Assembly (NCBI GenBank): GCA_024305745.1
Contig: JAHRBS010000014.1
Location: 2,053,501-2,117,500 of the forward strand
Length of the DNA: 64,000 nt
Source: Polyporus tsugae
Taxonomy: Eukaryota; Basidiomycota; Agaricomycetes; Polyporales; Polyporaceae
Direction of reading: 5' to 3'
A program made the position numbers and the translations under genes. Position 1 is the first letter of the stretch; each line of letters starts with the position of its first letter. Shown one piece after another: positions 22,100 through 34,473 of the stretch. A model generated the notes under the pieces. That model ran no database searches. It saw only the letters and a list, made by a program, of their open reading frames with translations, and had not been told where the DNA came from.

Positions 22100-25097
22100 A
22101 TGGCGAGCAAGCAGGTGAGCGCGTTCGGCAAAACGTACGTGCGCAGTATGCTGAAAGGTGGCAAATGCGGGGTAGCTTGGAAAGTTGCGCCAGGTGCGTC
22201 CTCTCACTCTCGTTAGAGCGTATCATTCAGGCTGACGGAGGTCTCGCTGGCAGTTCATGGGGGAGGTGATCATGTCGCGGGACAAGACGATCCAGTCGGA
22301 CGAGTTCCGCGAGCTGGAGCACGACGTCGAGCTCAGGAGGCAGGGACTCTGGCGGTAAGTCTTCACGTTGGTTGGTTCCGCGGCTGCCTTGCTCGTTCCC
22401 ATGCGTTGGCTTCTTATATCCGCTGGCGGTCATGGGGCAGACAAGGACAGACAGGAACTGTCATGACGCTGCTTCTTTGTCGTGTGATTGAGGCGACTGT
22501 ATGCGCGCTGGGCAGCGTGCACATTCCTTACACTTAGGAAGAGACGTTTGCAGGCTGGAGACGTCGACGTAGCCGAGCAGTCCGACATTGTCGGTCTTGA
22601 GAAGCATTCGATTTATGGCATCGTTGGAGCCTTGGCCATACCTCCATCACGGCCCATGCACATCCAGTAGACGCAGACGAGCATCGCGAATGGCTGAGGG
22701 CCTGTTGCGACGATGGCGAGGCAGGCGCAATACGTTCTTGGCCGACCGTCAAAGTAGTGGAATTCTGCGTACTCCATACGAGTTCCACTTCCACCGTTCT
22801 GATCCCGGCTCAAACCAGGCTTTGCTGTCAGGTGTTTTCCAAATGTTTTTCGTCAGGTACATGCGAGGAGCCCCTGACATCGCCATGCGTCGCATGTACT
22901 CAACGTATGTTCTGAGTAACTGATTCCGATCCATCCATGGCAGGCTCGACGTCGCATCTGACGAGTACAGGCGCTACCTCCTGAAGAAGAAGCCATCGGA
23001 GGCGACTGGGAGCGAGGACAAGGTGCTCGCGATGGACGCCCTCGGCGCCGTCATGATCAAGCACGGAGAGGAGTTTGGCGAGGACTCGGCGTACGGCCAG
23101 TCGCTCGTGAGCTTCGGGCGCGCGCACTGCAACATTGCCACGTTCCAGGAGAGCTTCGCGGTGACGTTGGATGAGACGTACCTCACGTCCGTAAAGCAGA
23201 GCGAGGACGAGATCAAGGAGTACCAGACACAGAGGAAGAAGCTCGAAAGCCGAAGGTAGTTATTTCGTGCTGCCTATATGCGCATATAGTGGGCTTATTG
23301 GGCAACGCGCGGCTCAGGTTGACCTATGACGCGGTCGTGACGAAACTTGATAAGCTTAAGAACGCGAAGAAGGTTCAAGAGAAGGATCGAGAAGACGCCG
23401 AAGAGGAGTTGGAGACTGTGAAGGCTCGCTAGTGCGTTGACCAACATATTCTACCCATTGATTTCCTGACAGGCACCTTTATAGCGAGGAGACGCTAGAG
23501 GATGTCCGGACGCGGATGTACTCCATCCAGGAGGACGAGGTGCTCCAGCTACGCGAGCTCACTAACTTCTTGGATCTCGAGATCACCTTCGTCCAGTCTT
23601 GCCTCGAGGAGCTGCTGAAAGTGAAGGGGGAATGGGTCGATGAGTGCGTCTCCCTTGCATATGTCGGTGGGTTGATATGCTAACCTCCTGAGCAGGGATA
23701 CCATGAAGAAACTGGGTTCATCCAAAGCCCGACCGCTGTCTCGTCCTGTGACTGCGTCGCGCACAGGGTCGATACGCTCGACCAAATCGACCAAGAAGCA
23801 GGTCGAGGAGCCTGTTGAGTCGAGCGAGGACGAAGAGCCCACAGTGTCCCGAAGGAAGTCGTTGTCGCGTAAGAAGTCGGACGCTAGCAGCAAGCCTCCG
23901 TCACGCGCCCCTTCTCGTGCATCGCGGAAAAGGGCGGACAGCACGGTCACGGCGCCTAGCGACAAGGAAGAAAAGGAGAAGGCGAAGCCGGAGAAGAGCT
24001 CGAACCGGTTGAGCGTGGCGGGCTGGGGTGCCGTCAGCTCGATGATCGGCCGCGGGAAGAAGGACAAGGATAAGGATAAAGACAAGAACAAGGACAAGAA
24101 GTTCGCGGAGCTGGACAGCGACGAGAGCGAGACGGACGAGTTCGGGGTCGCGAAGCAGCACAAGCATCGCTCGTCCACACCTGGTCTGCCGTCTACGTCG
24201 CCCAAACTCCCCGTGCGCCTGCTCAAGTCCTTCTCCAACGACAAGGACAAGGACAGTGGGAAGGACAAGGATAAGGAGAACCGCAAACGCGTCGTCGCTC
24301 TGCACGACTTCGCTGCGGGCTCGACGGACGAGCTGAGCTTTAAGGCTGGAGACCAAATTGACGTTGTCAGCGAAGTCCTCGACGGCTGGTGGATGGGCGA
24401 GCTCGAGGGCCAGCGTGGGTTGTTCCCGACTACATACACCGAGGTCATCAACTCTTCCCAGTCCTCACTTCCTCCCCCATTGCCCTATCGCCCTGCTTCT
24501 TCCGTCACCCGTGCCCTCGGCCTGTCCAATGGAGCAAAGAAATCCACATCGTCATACTCCTCGCTAGAGGACACCGAGCATCCGTTCGGCGACCACAACG
24601 CGCGGAAGGGGAGGTCGAACAAGGGGTACGAGGGCAGCATCCAGAGCAATACCTTCACCGATGACGATGACGACTCCTCGAGCCTCATGCAGGTTCAGCG
24701 CGTCGACGACTCGCTGTCGTCCAAGTACGTCACCGGCCTTCCTGCCCCCGCACCAGCCTCCATCCCTCCACCCGTCCCCATGCGCCGCGACACGAGGTCG
24801 GGCTCCGCTACCAAGAAGGCCCCGCCTCCGCCTCCCCCGCGCAGATCGACGCTCTCATCTTCTGCTTCGTCCACGCCGCCGCGCGTCCCCAGCCGCCCTG
24901 CGACGCTGCACTCGCATTCCTCCGCGTCGAGCTCATACAGCACCCTCGCAGTCACCAGCACGGCCTACACGGAGTTGACTTACTCGCCGTTCGACAGCCC
25001 GATGGAGGAGACGACGCGGTTTAATTGCAGGGAGTTCAAGCAGAACCCGTTCAAACCGCAAGGCTTTTGCAATAATTGCTTCAAGCTGCATTACTGA
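22100..25097 (+). CDS. BAR and SH3 domain protein
   Basis: Cytosolic membrane-curvature and actin/endocytosis adaptor. Exons: 22100-22114, 22176-22193, 22254-22354, 22944-23255, 23318-23431, 23485-23643, 23696-25097; total 2121 nt, 706 residues, in frame throughout. The N-terminus MASKQ-LGKLRQ is built from a 15-nt and an 18-nt exon. Residues about 10-240 form a BAR-type coiled-coil: SDEFRELEHDVELRRQGL, IKHGEEFGEDSAYG, a long K/E/R coil and FLDLEITFV. A low-complexity lysine/serine-rich linker with a KDKDKDK tract follows. The SH3 domain is near residues 438-495 (ALHDFAAGSTDELSFKAGD, then GWWMGELEGQRGLFP). Next come proline-rich stretches able to bind other SH3 domains. The last residues are NPFKPQGFCNNCFKLHY, a compact cysteine-containing end. 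Intron 3 is 589 nt and holds no recognised gene. Confidence 0.93.
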
Positions 25098-25803
25098 GTC
25101 ATGAAGGTCTGATCTTGAGGCTTTTTTCTTCCTTGGCCTTGGTTGTTTCATGTGCGTTTCCGGGCTCCAGGTTGCATATACTCTCGCCCACGTCGGACTG
25201 GTTGACTCTGCCTTCGCTCTGGTGCTCTTGACGGAACGACGACGTTGTATTGTTTATTGCGCATATCCATATAACCCATCACCTCGCCCCACACACCCCA
25301 TATCCTTCCCCGATTCCCTCGCATTACTATTATGAACTGCCACGAAGATCGAATATCATGACGAACCTCGGTACGAATCTATGGTCCATTAATATTTCTT
25401 GTTCATTAGCCCTCCGTTATTGCTGTCGGTTGTGACGTATGTTTCCCGTCAACCATTGTGATTACCGTGCATCTAGTTGCAATACGTACGATAAACATCT
25501 AGACGTTTGACAATGTGCGAACGGCATACTGAGCAGAACCAGATCGACCCTAACGGTGTGTAACAGGCAATCTCCTTTTGCAATACGAACTCGAGCCATA
25601 GCACTCAACGTCAGTAGAGCCCGTTGGTCAAGTCAATGATGTCGGCCAGGGACCGGCTGCGAGGAACTCGGTGGAGGGGCGTCGGCCTCAATTCGCGAAA
25701 AATCAAGGGTTTGTCGGCAGAGTCATTCGTACACCCAATGGAAAATGTAATATGATCGGATAAGGAAATTCTTTCCGGTACAGCAGTCAATACACTTGCG
25801 CCG
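25098..25803. other. Intergenic stretch between convergent genes
   Basis: Lies between the 3' ends of the BAR-SH3 gene (plus) and the SDR gene (minus). No gene, repeat or RNA signal was recognised. Confidence 0.4.
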
Positions 25804-26917
25804 TCAGTTGGGAACCGGAACAGCCCACTCTCCTCCCTTGTGGCTTAGGAACAGGCCATTGCCTGACGGCTTGAGCCCGTCGATGACCTTCAGCTGCCCA
25901 GACACAGACGCCTCGGGGGACAGAAACTCGAAAGGGATGCCATACCTCTCCCTCCACATCGCAGCGATCGGAGCAGTCTCCTCGCGGACCTGGGGGTTAC
26001 CTGCCCTCTCACCGTGAGTCAGCCCCCGTGCTGTCAAGTCATCGATGCGCCAAACGGTGAGACTCACCGGATTCACCAATCGTCTCGGAAACGTCGACAA
26101 GCCCAGGACTGAGCGAGCAGACGATGAAACCTTCGTCCTTGAGCTTCACGGCGAACTTGGTCGTCGCGATGAGAGCGGCAGCCTTGGTCATCCCGTAGGC
26201 GGACATGTTCGCAATCTCGACGGCGCGGACGAACTTGGGATCGGCGCCGCCGCCGCTGATGACGACGATCTTCTTTGTCGAAGACGCGCGGAGGAGCGGG
26301 AGGAACGCGGTGATGGACTGGACTGGACCAAGAGCGTTGACCTTGTACTGAAAGATCGACGAGGTCAGTCCGAGCTGTTTTTCTGTGTCAAGGTAGACGT
26401 ACCCAAGCTATGAAGTCCGCGTCAAGCTCCTCCATGCTGGGGCTACAGCGAGCCATGTGAGAAGGTCTAGACGATAGGTGAATGATTAGATTCACAAGTC
26501 GTCAAAACCTTTCATCACGGCGGGGAGATCCATCCTTGCGGCTACGTGGATGAGGACGTCCACCTTCCCGCCGGTGATTTTCGAGACCTGTTCTGCTGCG
26601 TGCTTGAATTGGACATCGGACATGAGTTCCCAGCTCCTAGCGAAGAAAGACAGAACACGCAAACCCCAAGGGCGGCATAGTCAGCGACATCGGCCGTGAC
26701 GATGTGCACGTTTTGGAGACCCTTGATGGCAGCGTTGAGGTGGGTCGATCCGGCGGGGTTCCGGACGACTGCGATCACGGTGGCATTTGGTCTAGCCGCC
26801 TGCAAAAAGTAGAGTGAGTATCAGGCCGCAGAATCAAAGGGCAAGAAATTTCACCAGCTGGCGGATATACTCGAGGCCGATTCCCCGAGACGCACCAATG
26901 ACGGCGTAGGATAGCAT
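25804..26917 (-). CDS. Short-chain dehydrogenase/reductase (SDR)
   Basis: NAD(P)-dependent oxidoreductase of the classical SDR type. Exons on the minus strand: 26917-26855, 26799-26665, 26602-26496, 26442-26403, 26347-26068, 26000-25804; total 822 nt, 273 residues, frame-consistent. The nucleotide-binding motif is GASRGIG at residues 8-14. TADVAD marks the adenine-ring contact. VDVLIHVAARMD replaces the usual NNAG-type strand. VVISGGGAD holds the catalytic serine region. YGMTKAAA is the YxxxK catalytic pair, followed by SLSPGLVDV. This resembles fungal SDRs of unknown substrate found next to diverse genes. The acceptor of exon 4 has an alternative 6 nt downstream (26436), which would drop two residues. 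Confidence 0.92.
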
Positions 26918-27361
26918 TGTGGTGGCAACGCTGGATGAGGGATGGGGCTCCCTGAGGTTCACCCATACCCATCCTGCTTTTATCCGACCACGGCGTCGGC
27001 ATACGCCTGGCTTGTCCACGCCCATGTTCAATGGATCGTATTTGAAGTGGGTTTCTAATGAATCACGTAGTCAAGATAACAGATTATACGGCATGAGTTG
27101 TGCTTGGCTCAAGTCCGTTCCCAGGTTGAGCGACACATAGCCCGATCGGTACTTCTTGAAATGGGAATCGAGCACTGGCAAGCTGCCGTGGACCTTCGCG
27201 TGCATGCAGAACGTAGAGGCTAGCACGGCACGACGTCACTGCACTGTTGGCGAGAAAATGGTACGGCATTGTAGAGACACGACCCCTAAGGGGCTTGCGC
27301 TAGAACATAGCGAGTGGGCGAGTGGTGGTCGAAGAAAAAAAATGCGAGACTTCGGGGGCTA
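26918..27361. other. Intergenic stretch upstream of the SDR gene
   Basis: Contains the SDR promoter and the 3' flank of the HET gene. No coding signal supported. Confidence 0.4.
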
Positions 27362-29468
27362 CTAGAAAGGAACCAGTAAACGGGTGAAAGGCTCGACGTC
27401 GATGCGGGTGCGTGGTGGTATGCCTGCGAAAATGTGATTTCTTTGAAGGTAGGGCAGTAACCTCACTAGATCTGCGTTCTGCACGTCAGTCATGGCCGTA
27501 TGTCGATGCCAAGGACGCCAATACGTACATGGTCAGAATCCGACTGCCACGCAACAAGGCCCGGTCCACTCATGCTACGGATTTGAACTTCGTGCTTGAC
27601 GTGCGGAACGAGCGTCTTGGCCGGACTAAGCGCGTCCTCAAGGAAGGAGAGCGTCAACAAAATGTCCCCGTTCTCGAATTTGCCTGTGAACAGGCGACTG
27701 CGGCCAGGCCAGTCCGCGATGTGGTCCTTCGCGCAGACATGCTGAGGCGCCATGTCGGCCACGGACGATTGCCCATTACGTGCGAAGAGCACGAACGCAC
27801 AGTGGGGGCCAGGCTGAAGTGCGGAAGGAGAACAGTCGCCACGGCGGGACTGGGACGAGCCAGAGGAGCATCGACCGAAGGACATGTAGATCGTGGCGTA
27901 GATGAACCTATGTTGGAACTTGAAGACGACGGGCGGAGATCCGGCCCAGACAAACGGCGTTTGTGAGACCTGGACGAGACTGCCGAAATCCCCGAGACAG
28001 GTCTCGAGATTCTCCATTGGAAATCGGAACGGCGGAGAAAGCGTGTAGTCGCTTGGGGTACACAGAACGGTAGCGGGCGCGGGAGGAGGCCGGTCTGCGA
28101 TGTGGATCTCCCTCCATTTGGGGAAAGCGCCACGGCCGAAGAGGCGGGGATTGGCGAAGCTTTCTCCTAGCAGTACAGTGCGCCACATACGTTGGCGCCA
28201 TGCAGTATGGTACATTGGCCGTGCCGGGTCAAGGGGAGAGGAACACGGCATGAGGATGAGGCCGATCGTCTGCTTCTTCTTTCCATCTAGGCAACATAAC
28301 ACCGCAACTGAGAAATCTGGCCCGTCGATGACAGGGACATGAGCTCGAATGCCATACGGCGTGGAGGAAAATGAGGGTGTGCCGGGGAGGGAGTGGGTGA
28401 TAACACTCGTAGCAGTGCCAGGGGAGAACAGGTCGTCAACCTACATTGCCCAGTCGAGATGAGTCGTAAGGGTTCATATGGATTCAAAAATAACAACATG
28501 GCACGTACTCCAAGTTTCTGTCGGATCTCGTCAATGAGCGTTGGGTTGAACGAAACAGCCGTTGACCGAAAGAAGGCCTTCGGAGACTTGGCGAGGAGAA
28601 AATAGCGAGAAATAGTATGGTCGCACATGTCCTTTGGACAGTCGGACCTGTGCTCGCGGCGCACGAACTCGTTATCGTCCATGCTATCGGGGTCCTCCCA
28701 GACGAAGAGGGACGCATCGATAGACTGCTTCATGATCTCTTCCTGCAGTCTCAGAAACGCACGCTCTCCCTCCCCGTAGAGCGTGGGCATGTTGATGGAG
28801 AAGATACCCATAAGACAGTACGCCATGTCCTCCGCGCGGGTCGTGTCCCGATTGGCGGCCCAGGACATACGGCATGCGACGCTGAAGTCGTGGACCGCTT
28901 GCGCCAACCGCAGGACGGCGACCGGCACCTTGGTGATCTCCTCCAGCAACTCTGCGAGCTCCATCTTCGTACCGAGCATCTCCCAGTCGTTGGAGAGGAA
29001 GACGAGGAATGGAGACGCAATGAGCTCCTGCAGCGTCCACCCCCGCGTGTGCCACCTGCTCTGCCGGAACGCCGAGTCCGCCCCTTCGAGCGCCGGGCGT
29101 AAATCTTCGGCGCGGGGGACGTCGTAGAGATACGCATAGCAGATCTTCGCCAGCGAGTAGTAGCGGAACATCGAGTTGATCGCCTCAGACAGCTCCGCGC
29201 TGCTCTCCTTGTCGATGCAGCACGTGTCGTCCCAGATCCACTTGTATCCATGGCGCTCGGCGAGGGTGCAGCACGCGCTGACCTTGGGCGATGCGAAGTC
29301 GCGCGGATTACGGCCCAACTTTGCGCACTTGGCACGCAGGTCTTGGATCTCCTTGAAGGTCTGCTCCTGTCCTTCCCAGACATGGGAGAGGATGGCGTAT
29401 CCGCCGGGAACGCCTTCGGGATCGTGGAACCGGTGGAGCTCTGCGCGGTCTGTGCTGAGGAGCCACAT
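27362..29468 (-). CDS. HET-domain protein (heterokaryon incompatibility type)
   Basis: Exons on the minus strand: 29468-28509, 28440-27529, 27478-27362; total 1989 nt, 662 residues, in frame. The N-terminal HET domain has the usual blocks: YAILSHVWEGQEQTF, a WIWDDTCCIDKESSAELSEA block split by family convention, and RWHTRGWTLQELIAS with FLSNDW. DMAYCLMGIFSINMPTLYGEG follows. HET domains act in fungal non-self recognition and can trigger cell death, but many basidiomycete members have no tested role. The C-terminal half (LCCLDGKKKQTIGLILMPC and after) is poorly conserved outside this group. The first intron (68 nt) has a counterpart at the same position in the HET gene at 42637. The start MWLLSTDRAELH is shared with that gene, which fixes the start codon. 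In the third exon the last 38 codons depend on a 50-nt intron that I consider likely but not certain. Confidence 0.92.
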
Positions 29469-30257
29469 CGTCCGTCCGAGTCGGGGCTGATATTGACCTC
29501 TTCGGTCGTTAGCGCAGTGTTTTGTTCACCGTCAAAGTACAGAAATTCACGGGATCCTGGAGATGAGGGAAGCAGGTGGTAGGAGGCGTGAGCGAGGTTT
29601 GTTGTAGTCGCGCGGAGTTGGGCGGGGGAGTGAGCACAACTCAGGCTGGGATAATCGATGGCAACTCCGCTGAATTCTCAGATAGGCGCCCCCGGGCAGG
29701 AGGTACGATGACGCGAGGGACGTTCGTTATGGTTATAAGCAAGTTTGGAAAAGGAGGAGACAGGCGATTTTTTCTTCGCTGCGTGTCGGTGGTGCCAAAC
29801 CTGCCAGATCCTTCCTTCCCCCCTTTCGGGACGTTCTGCGATGCTGGACGATCCGGGCGTCTTCCGTCCCCGTCCCATACTCCAGGTGGCTAGGCACATG
29901 TGCCTGTATCTCCGACACAGAATGGCAACGACGCCGGGAATGGACCTTATGTATTCCAGCGACGGAATTGTGCAATCGCCGACGCGTCCGAACGCAGCCA
30001 GCAAGCTGGAAATCTATGTGCATATGTGCAAATGCTTTAAGTGTATTAATGTACATGTGCGCGGATGTGTCCACTGTCCAATAGGATGAGGGTGCGAAAC
30101 GTAGAGAATGAGATGGAAGGAGGCAAAAAAAAAAAGAGAGAGGGATGGGATGGAATGGAAATACCATCGATACCACAATGTACTGTATACGTCATTAAAA
30201 ACTTCGAGTCGTCCGCACACCCCACACTGCACCCCATGCAAACTATCCCGACCGCGC
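29469..30257. other. Intergenic stretch between HET and HETAH-motif genes
   Basis: No gene recognised. A 10-base A run lies near 30126-30135. It includes the HET promoter. Confidence 0.4.
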
Positions 30258-31392
30258 CTAATCCCGTAACCGGCACGCGCCGTGGTGGCAGCTGAAGTCG
30301 GGGCTCATACAGCTCACGACGAGGAAGTCGCTCTTGGGCCGCCACTTGGGCACCTCATGCTCCTTTGGCGCGCCGTATTTCGACACGTCAATGATCTCGG
30401 GGAGCGGGCAGCCAGTCAAGTACGTCTGCACGTCGGGCGAGAGCGCGGGCCGGAGGTGCGGGAGGACGGGTTTGATGCGCTCCGAAACGATCTCGTGCGT
30501 GCCGTCGGCGAATGACCTGCGCGAGCGGAACGGACGATCAGTAAACAGATTTTTTTTGCGGAGATCTGCGAGCGCCTACGCGAAAGCCATGGGGAAGATC
30601 ACGGAACGCGAAGCGGGAATACGCACATAAAAGTATATGCCCAGCCGAGGAGAAGCTCCTTCGCGTGCGTGCCCCAGTCGCGACGCGTGTGCGTTTTCAT
30701 CTTCGATTTCGTAAAGTCGAGCTTCGCGAGCAACGACGTCTTCTTCTTCTCCCGCGATGGGTCGTGCTTGTACCCGTGGCGCTATGCACGAAAACGCATG
30801 AGCCGCTGCGGCACGACGGAAAACGGAGGGGACGTACGGCTCCAGCAATCCAATGCGCAGTTTCGTGGACGATTGCGGCAAGGAGGAAGAACGACGCGAC
30901 GGACTTGTCCTCATCGTCGTCACTATCAATGGCCCCCTTCAATGTTTGGTGTACCGTCCAAGGCAAGAATATCTACGCAACTGAGCCGTCAGCACGAAGT
31001 GGACTGGGGAAAGCGGCAAGAACACGTACGCAGCCCGCAGGGTCCAGCTGGATCCCACTCCCGCCCGTCGCCCCCGAGCTGATGCTCTGCAGCTCCGCGT
31101 CCTGGAAGAGGCCCCAGGGGTGCATCGGACCCTGCGCGAAGACAACCGTGGGCGGGCTCGCGAGCATTGCCTGCACACTGCGGTCGAGGTTGGAGCCCTG
31201 GAAGCCGCCGGGGGTGCGGGGCTCCGAGCCCCCATACGCCGTCGCGTAGGCGTAACGGGCGTGCGAGGCCTCGTCCGTGTTGGAGGCCATGAACGCGAAG
31301 AAGCGCGAGGCGATGTCGGCGACGGGCGAGGAGACGAGGCGGTAGTACTTGAAGTCGCGCGAGGCATAGACTTGGATGTGAGGGAGGGTCAT
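30258..31392 (-). CDS. Unrecognised protein with an HETAH (HExxH) putative metallopeptidase motif
   Basis: Exons on the minus strand: 31392-31030, 30972-30838, 30781-30627, 30516-30258; total 912 nt, 303 residues, in frame. No named family was recognised from memory. Residues 145-170 read SFFLLAAIVHETAHWIAG: a hydrophobic helix with HETAH, the classic HExxH zinc-binding and catalytic signature. An acidic run (DSDDDED) precedes it and a lysine-rich stretch (SREKKKTSLLAKLDFTKSKMK) follows. A downstream THAKELLLGW segment offers His and Glu as a possible third zinc ligand. The C-terminus is cysteine/histidine-rich (SCMSPDFSCHHGACRL). No signal peptide is evident, so it is probably intracellular. 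The motif alone does not prove protease activity. The gene lies head to tail with the HET and SDR genes. Confidence 0.8.
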
Positions 31393-33122
31393 CGTGGGCG
31401 AGAGAGACAGAGTGTGACTTCAGGCTCGCTGACAGGTGTCCAGTAACGGAGGGGGAGAAAGGGAGAAGGAGGGAGGTGAGAAGGAGGGAGAGAGGAAGAG
31501 GAAGCAAGGCGAGAGACTGGCGGAATAATACGTGGCCGCGGGGCTGGGCGGGATGGACGGTACTATGGGTTGTATTTGACTGTCTGATGGAAGAGGGTGC
31601 TGAGTACCTGGAAGAACACAGGATAAGGACCAGGAACGGGAGAAGGTCATTAGCGGAATGTAAGGTCCGTCGATCTTGGCTGGCCGGTACTTACTTACGC
31701 ATATATCGCCTCGTCCCTCCATTCGATGGTGTGCGGCACGCATCTTCCCATTTCATGCAGCCGACGGTGTATGGAATGTCTAGTAGGATTCTTTAGGCTT
31801 CGCCAGGAGGCGATTACGTCGTGGCCGCGGTAAGAGGGCTTAGCGACAGTTTAGCAGCACAAGGAAAGAGAGGCAAGTCGCTGAGAAGCCGCCCCATTCA
31901 CCGAAAAGCCTAAACGTCGGCCGTCACGTGGTCGGACTGTTGCCTTTTCCAGCTACCGCCGCTTGCTGATTGGCTCGTTCATGCAAGAGCTCGCCGAGAG
32001 CTGCGGTTCCCTCGTGGTGTCGCTGTGCGGTCACCATGTCTCTCGTCTGAATCTGGGTACACCTGGATCTGCCATTATCCCACCACTGTGACCCTGTGGG
32101 GTTGGTCAACCTTTTATACTGTACTGTGCTCTCCAGTGCCAGAAGGAGATACGAAGCACCGGGATCAGGGAGTGGTCAGGGACGTCATGATACACATGAA
32201 TCCTGTGCCTATGGTCCTGGATGCGACCCGGATGCGACAACCCCCGGAAGTATGGATGGTCTTGAGCGCTTGAGCTTCGATCGTTGAAACGTCGATAAAT
32301 GACTGGATGCTTGAAATCCGGTGCGTGCAGCTGACCGTGGATAGAGAACATGGGCATATATATGCAAAAATGCATCAATTGCATGGTCCACGCCAGATGT
32401 ACTGCAGCGGTGCGTCTGATGGAGCCCGTAAGCTCGCAAGAATTACCAAGCACTTTGTCCCGCTGCAAGTCTCAAGGTCGCATGGCGATGAGGACAGAGT
32501 TCCCATGTCCACAGCTTTGACTTTTCTTTGTCGACGGGTACATATGTGCGTACCTCTCACGAGATCATAAAGTCACTGACCCCGGCGATAAAGCCATGCT
32601 GTCCATGTAGAACCTTCACAGTGGTGTCCCCGCGGCCCCCGCCATCCGTGATAATATATATTTGAAAACAGACGCACCTTGCGAAAGCCCTTGAGGCTCC
32701 GCGGACTCACGATCCCGCGGAGGGGAATCGACATCAAGGTGCCAGGGAGGCATTTCTATCGGAAACTTGAAGCTTGAGCTCTGGGGTTCTGTAGTTGGCC
32801 ATGAATGTTACCGTCTACCTGACCTATGAAGGTTATTACCCCGGGCTCTATGTTTGACTGGGCTGAACATCAACCTGACATCAACCTATATGGCTTGGTA
32901 CGGACACTGGCAGTGATGGAGTATGAGAAGATAGGCACAGTGGCAAAGGGCGCCGTCTGACTCTCAGGAGACGGATCGCGATAAGTGTGTCACAGCTGTG
33001 ACCCGCGCACGTTCTGGCTGTGGCGCGACACAAGCGTGCCTCTTGCTCAACTCTAGTAACTTACTAGTACCACCGAGCCTACTTTCCGGGAAACAACGAC
33101 GCGATCGGGAGAGGTGCACAAG
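31393..33122. other. 1.7-kb stretch without a supported gene
   Basis: Between the HETAH-motif gene and the BTB gene on the other strand. Open frames here show no family similarity and no consistent splicing. It contains both promoters. Confidence 0.4.
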
Positions 33123-34331
33123 ATGCACGCGACGGTGGGTGGAAAAATATCTGCCCGTTGCAATCCACACTCACACGCAGTTTGAACTACAGGCCCCTTT
33201 ACATCCGCAGGTCGATGATGGGCGAGTCCGCAAACGCAGACGCGCCGCGAGCGACCCTCATTGGAGGCACCATCCACGCGCCCCAGCTCCAGACTTTGGA
33301 CCGCCTCCTAACCTCGAGCACGACCAGGAGTTTTGGTTCGAGGATGGGAGCGTCGTACTCATCACACAGAACATCGGCTTCCGCGTCTACAAGCGGCTGC
33401 TCGCCGAGCACTCGCCCTTCTTCTGTGACCTATTCCGTATCCCCCAGCCTGTACCGGCCCCGAAAATCGAAGGATGCCCGCTCGTGTTCCTCTCCGAGTA
33501 CGCATGGCAGTTCCGCCACTTCCTGCGTGCCCTCTTCCCCACCAAGGGCAACCTCATGTACGTCTCGCCACTGTCCTTTCCTCCATCTTGTGGCGCAATC
33601 TATGGCGTTGACACGACATCCTGGATGATCACAGCTTCGGCGCACGGCAGGACCACCTGTCTATGGACGCCCTCTCTGCGGTCATCCGCCTCGCGCACAA
33701 GTACCAGGTCGACCAGCTTATTGCCCAGGGCCTTGCGCACCTTATGGAATACTACACGGACGACTTCGCCGAGTGGGCCAAGCCCGCCCGCTGTACCTGT
33801 CTGGACCCCGCACCCCTCGACGCCATCTCGGTCATCAACATCGCGCGCCTCACCAACACCCCGTCCGTCCTCCCGCTCGCGTTCCTCGACGTCTGCACCA
33901 CCGGCGCCGCCGTGCTGAAGGGTGTGCTGCGCGGGGAGCCGCTGTGCTTCACGGAGGGGCTCGCGATCCCGGACCTCGAGCGCGTGCTCGACGGCCGCCC
34001 GGCGATGATGGACTACGCGAGCAAGGCCGTCGCGCGCATCTTCAAGCCTGACACGTCGGGGTACGGCGGTGTGAGCGGCTGCGGGTCGTCACGGTGCCAG
34101 CGCGCGTTCGCGAGCAAGGTGGAGGAGTTCGAGGATCTGCTGTCGTTGCTGTACGCGGAAGGCATGGGGCGGTGCTGGGCGGAGGAGTTCAAGAACGAGA
34201 CCGGGACGGGGTGGACGATCTGCGAGCGGTGCAGGGACATCGTCGAGAAGCGGGACGTGGACGAGCGCAAGGAGTTTTGGAACGAGCTGCCCAAGTTCTT
34301 CGGGCTCGAGATTGAAGGATGGAGTGCGTAG
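33123..34331 (+). CDS. BTB/POZ domain protein with C-terminal cysteine module (copy R)
   Basis: Proposed exons: 33123-33134 (12 nt, MHAT), 33211-33557, 33635-34331; total 1056 nt, 351 residues, in frame. The start rests on a 12-nt first exon, because no ATG lies in the right frame near the basic stretch GRVRKRRRAAS; the two main exons are secure. The BTB core begins EFWFEDGSVVLITQNIGF. The family intron sits after GNLM-. The middle has SAVIRLAHKYQVDQL and VINIARLTNTPSVLP. The C-terminal module is CGSSRC (x4 spacing), then CERC, W-x2-LP and IEGW. The codon use is clean and GC-rich, with no break, which suggests an active gene in contrast to many relatives here. Confidence 0.88.
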
Positions 34332-34473
34332 GTGGCAGTTGATGGGAACAGGGTGTTCTAAGTTACATACATACAGTGCCAGATCTAGTGTATACCCGAT
34401 ATCTCGCCATTATAGTCGTATCGTATCGTAGGTTCTAGTCGTCTAGTCATCAACTGCAAACCTGGGCCTAAGC

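Noticed and set aside
22355..22943. Nested gene in the 589-nt intron of the BAR-SH3 gene
   Set aside because: Short open frames with no recognisable family and no splice-consistent structure.
23549..24451. Open frame of 300 codons on the minus strand inside the BAR-SH3 gene
   Set aside because: Rich in serine/leucine because it is the reverse of the lysine/glutamate-rich linker; the plus-strand exon is clearly the gene.
28684..29383. Long open frames on both strands overlapping the first HET exon
   Set aside because: They are arginine/serine-rich shadows of the HET coding frame, which has all expected HET blocks.
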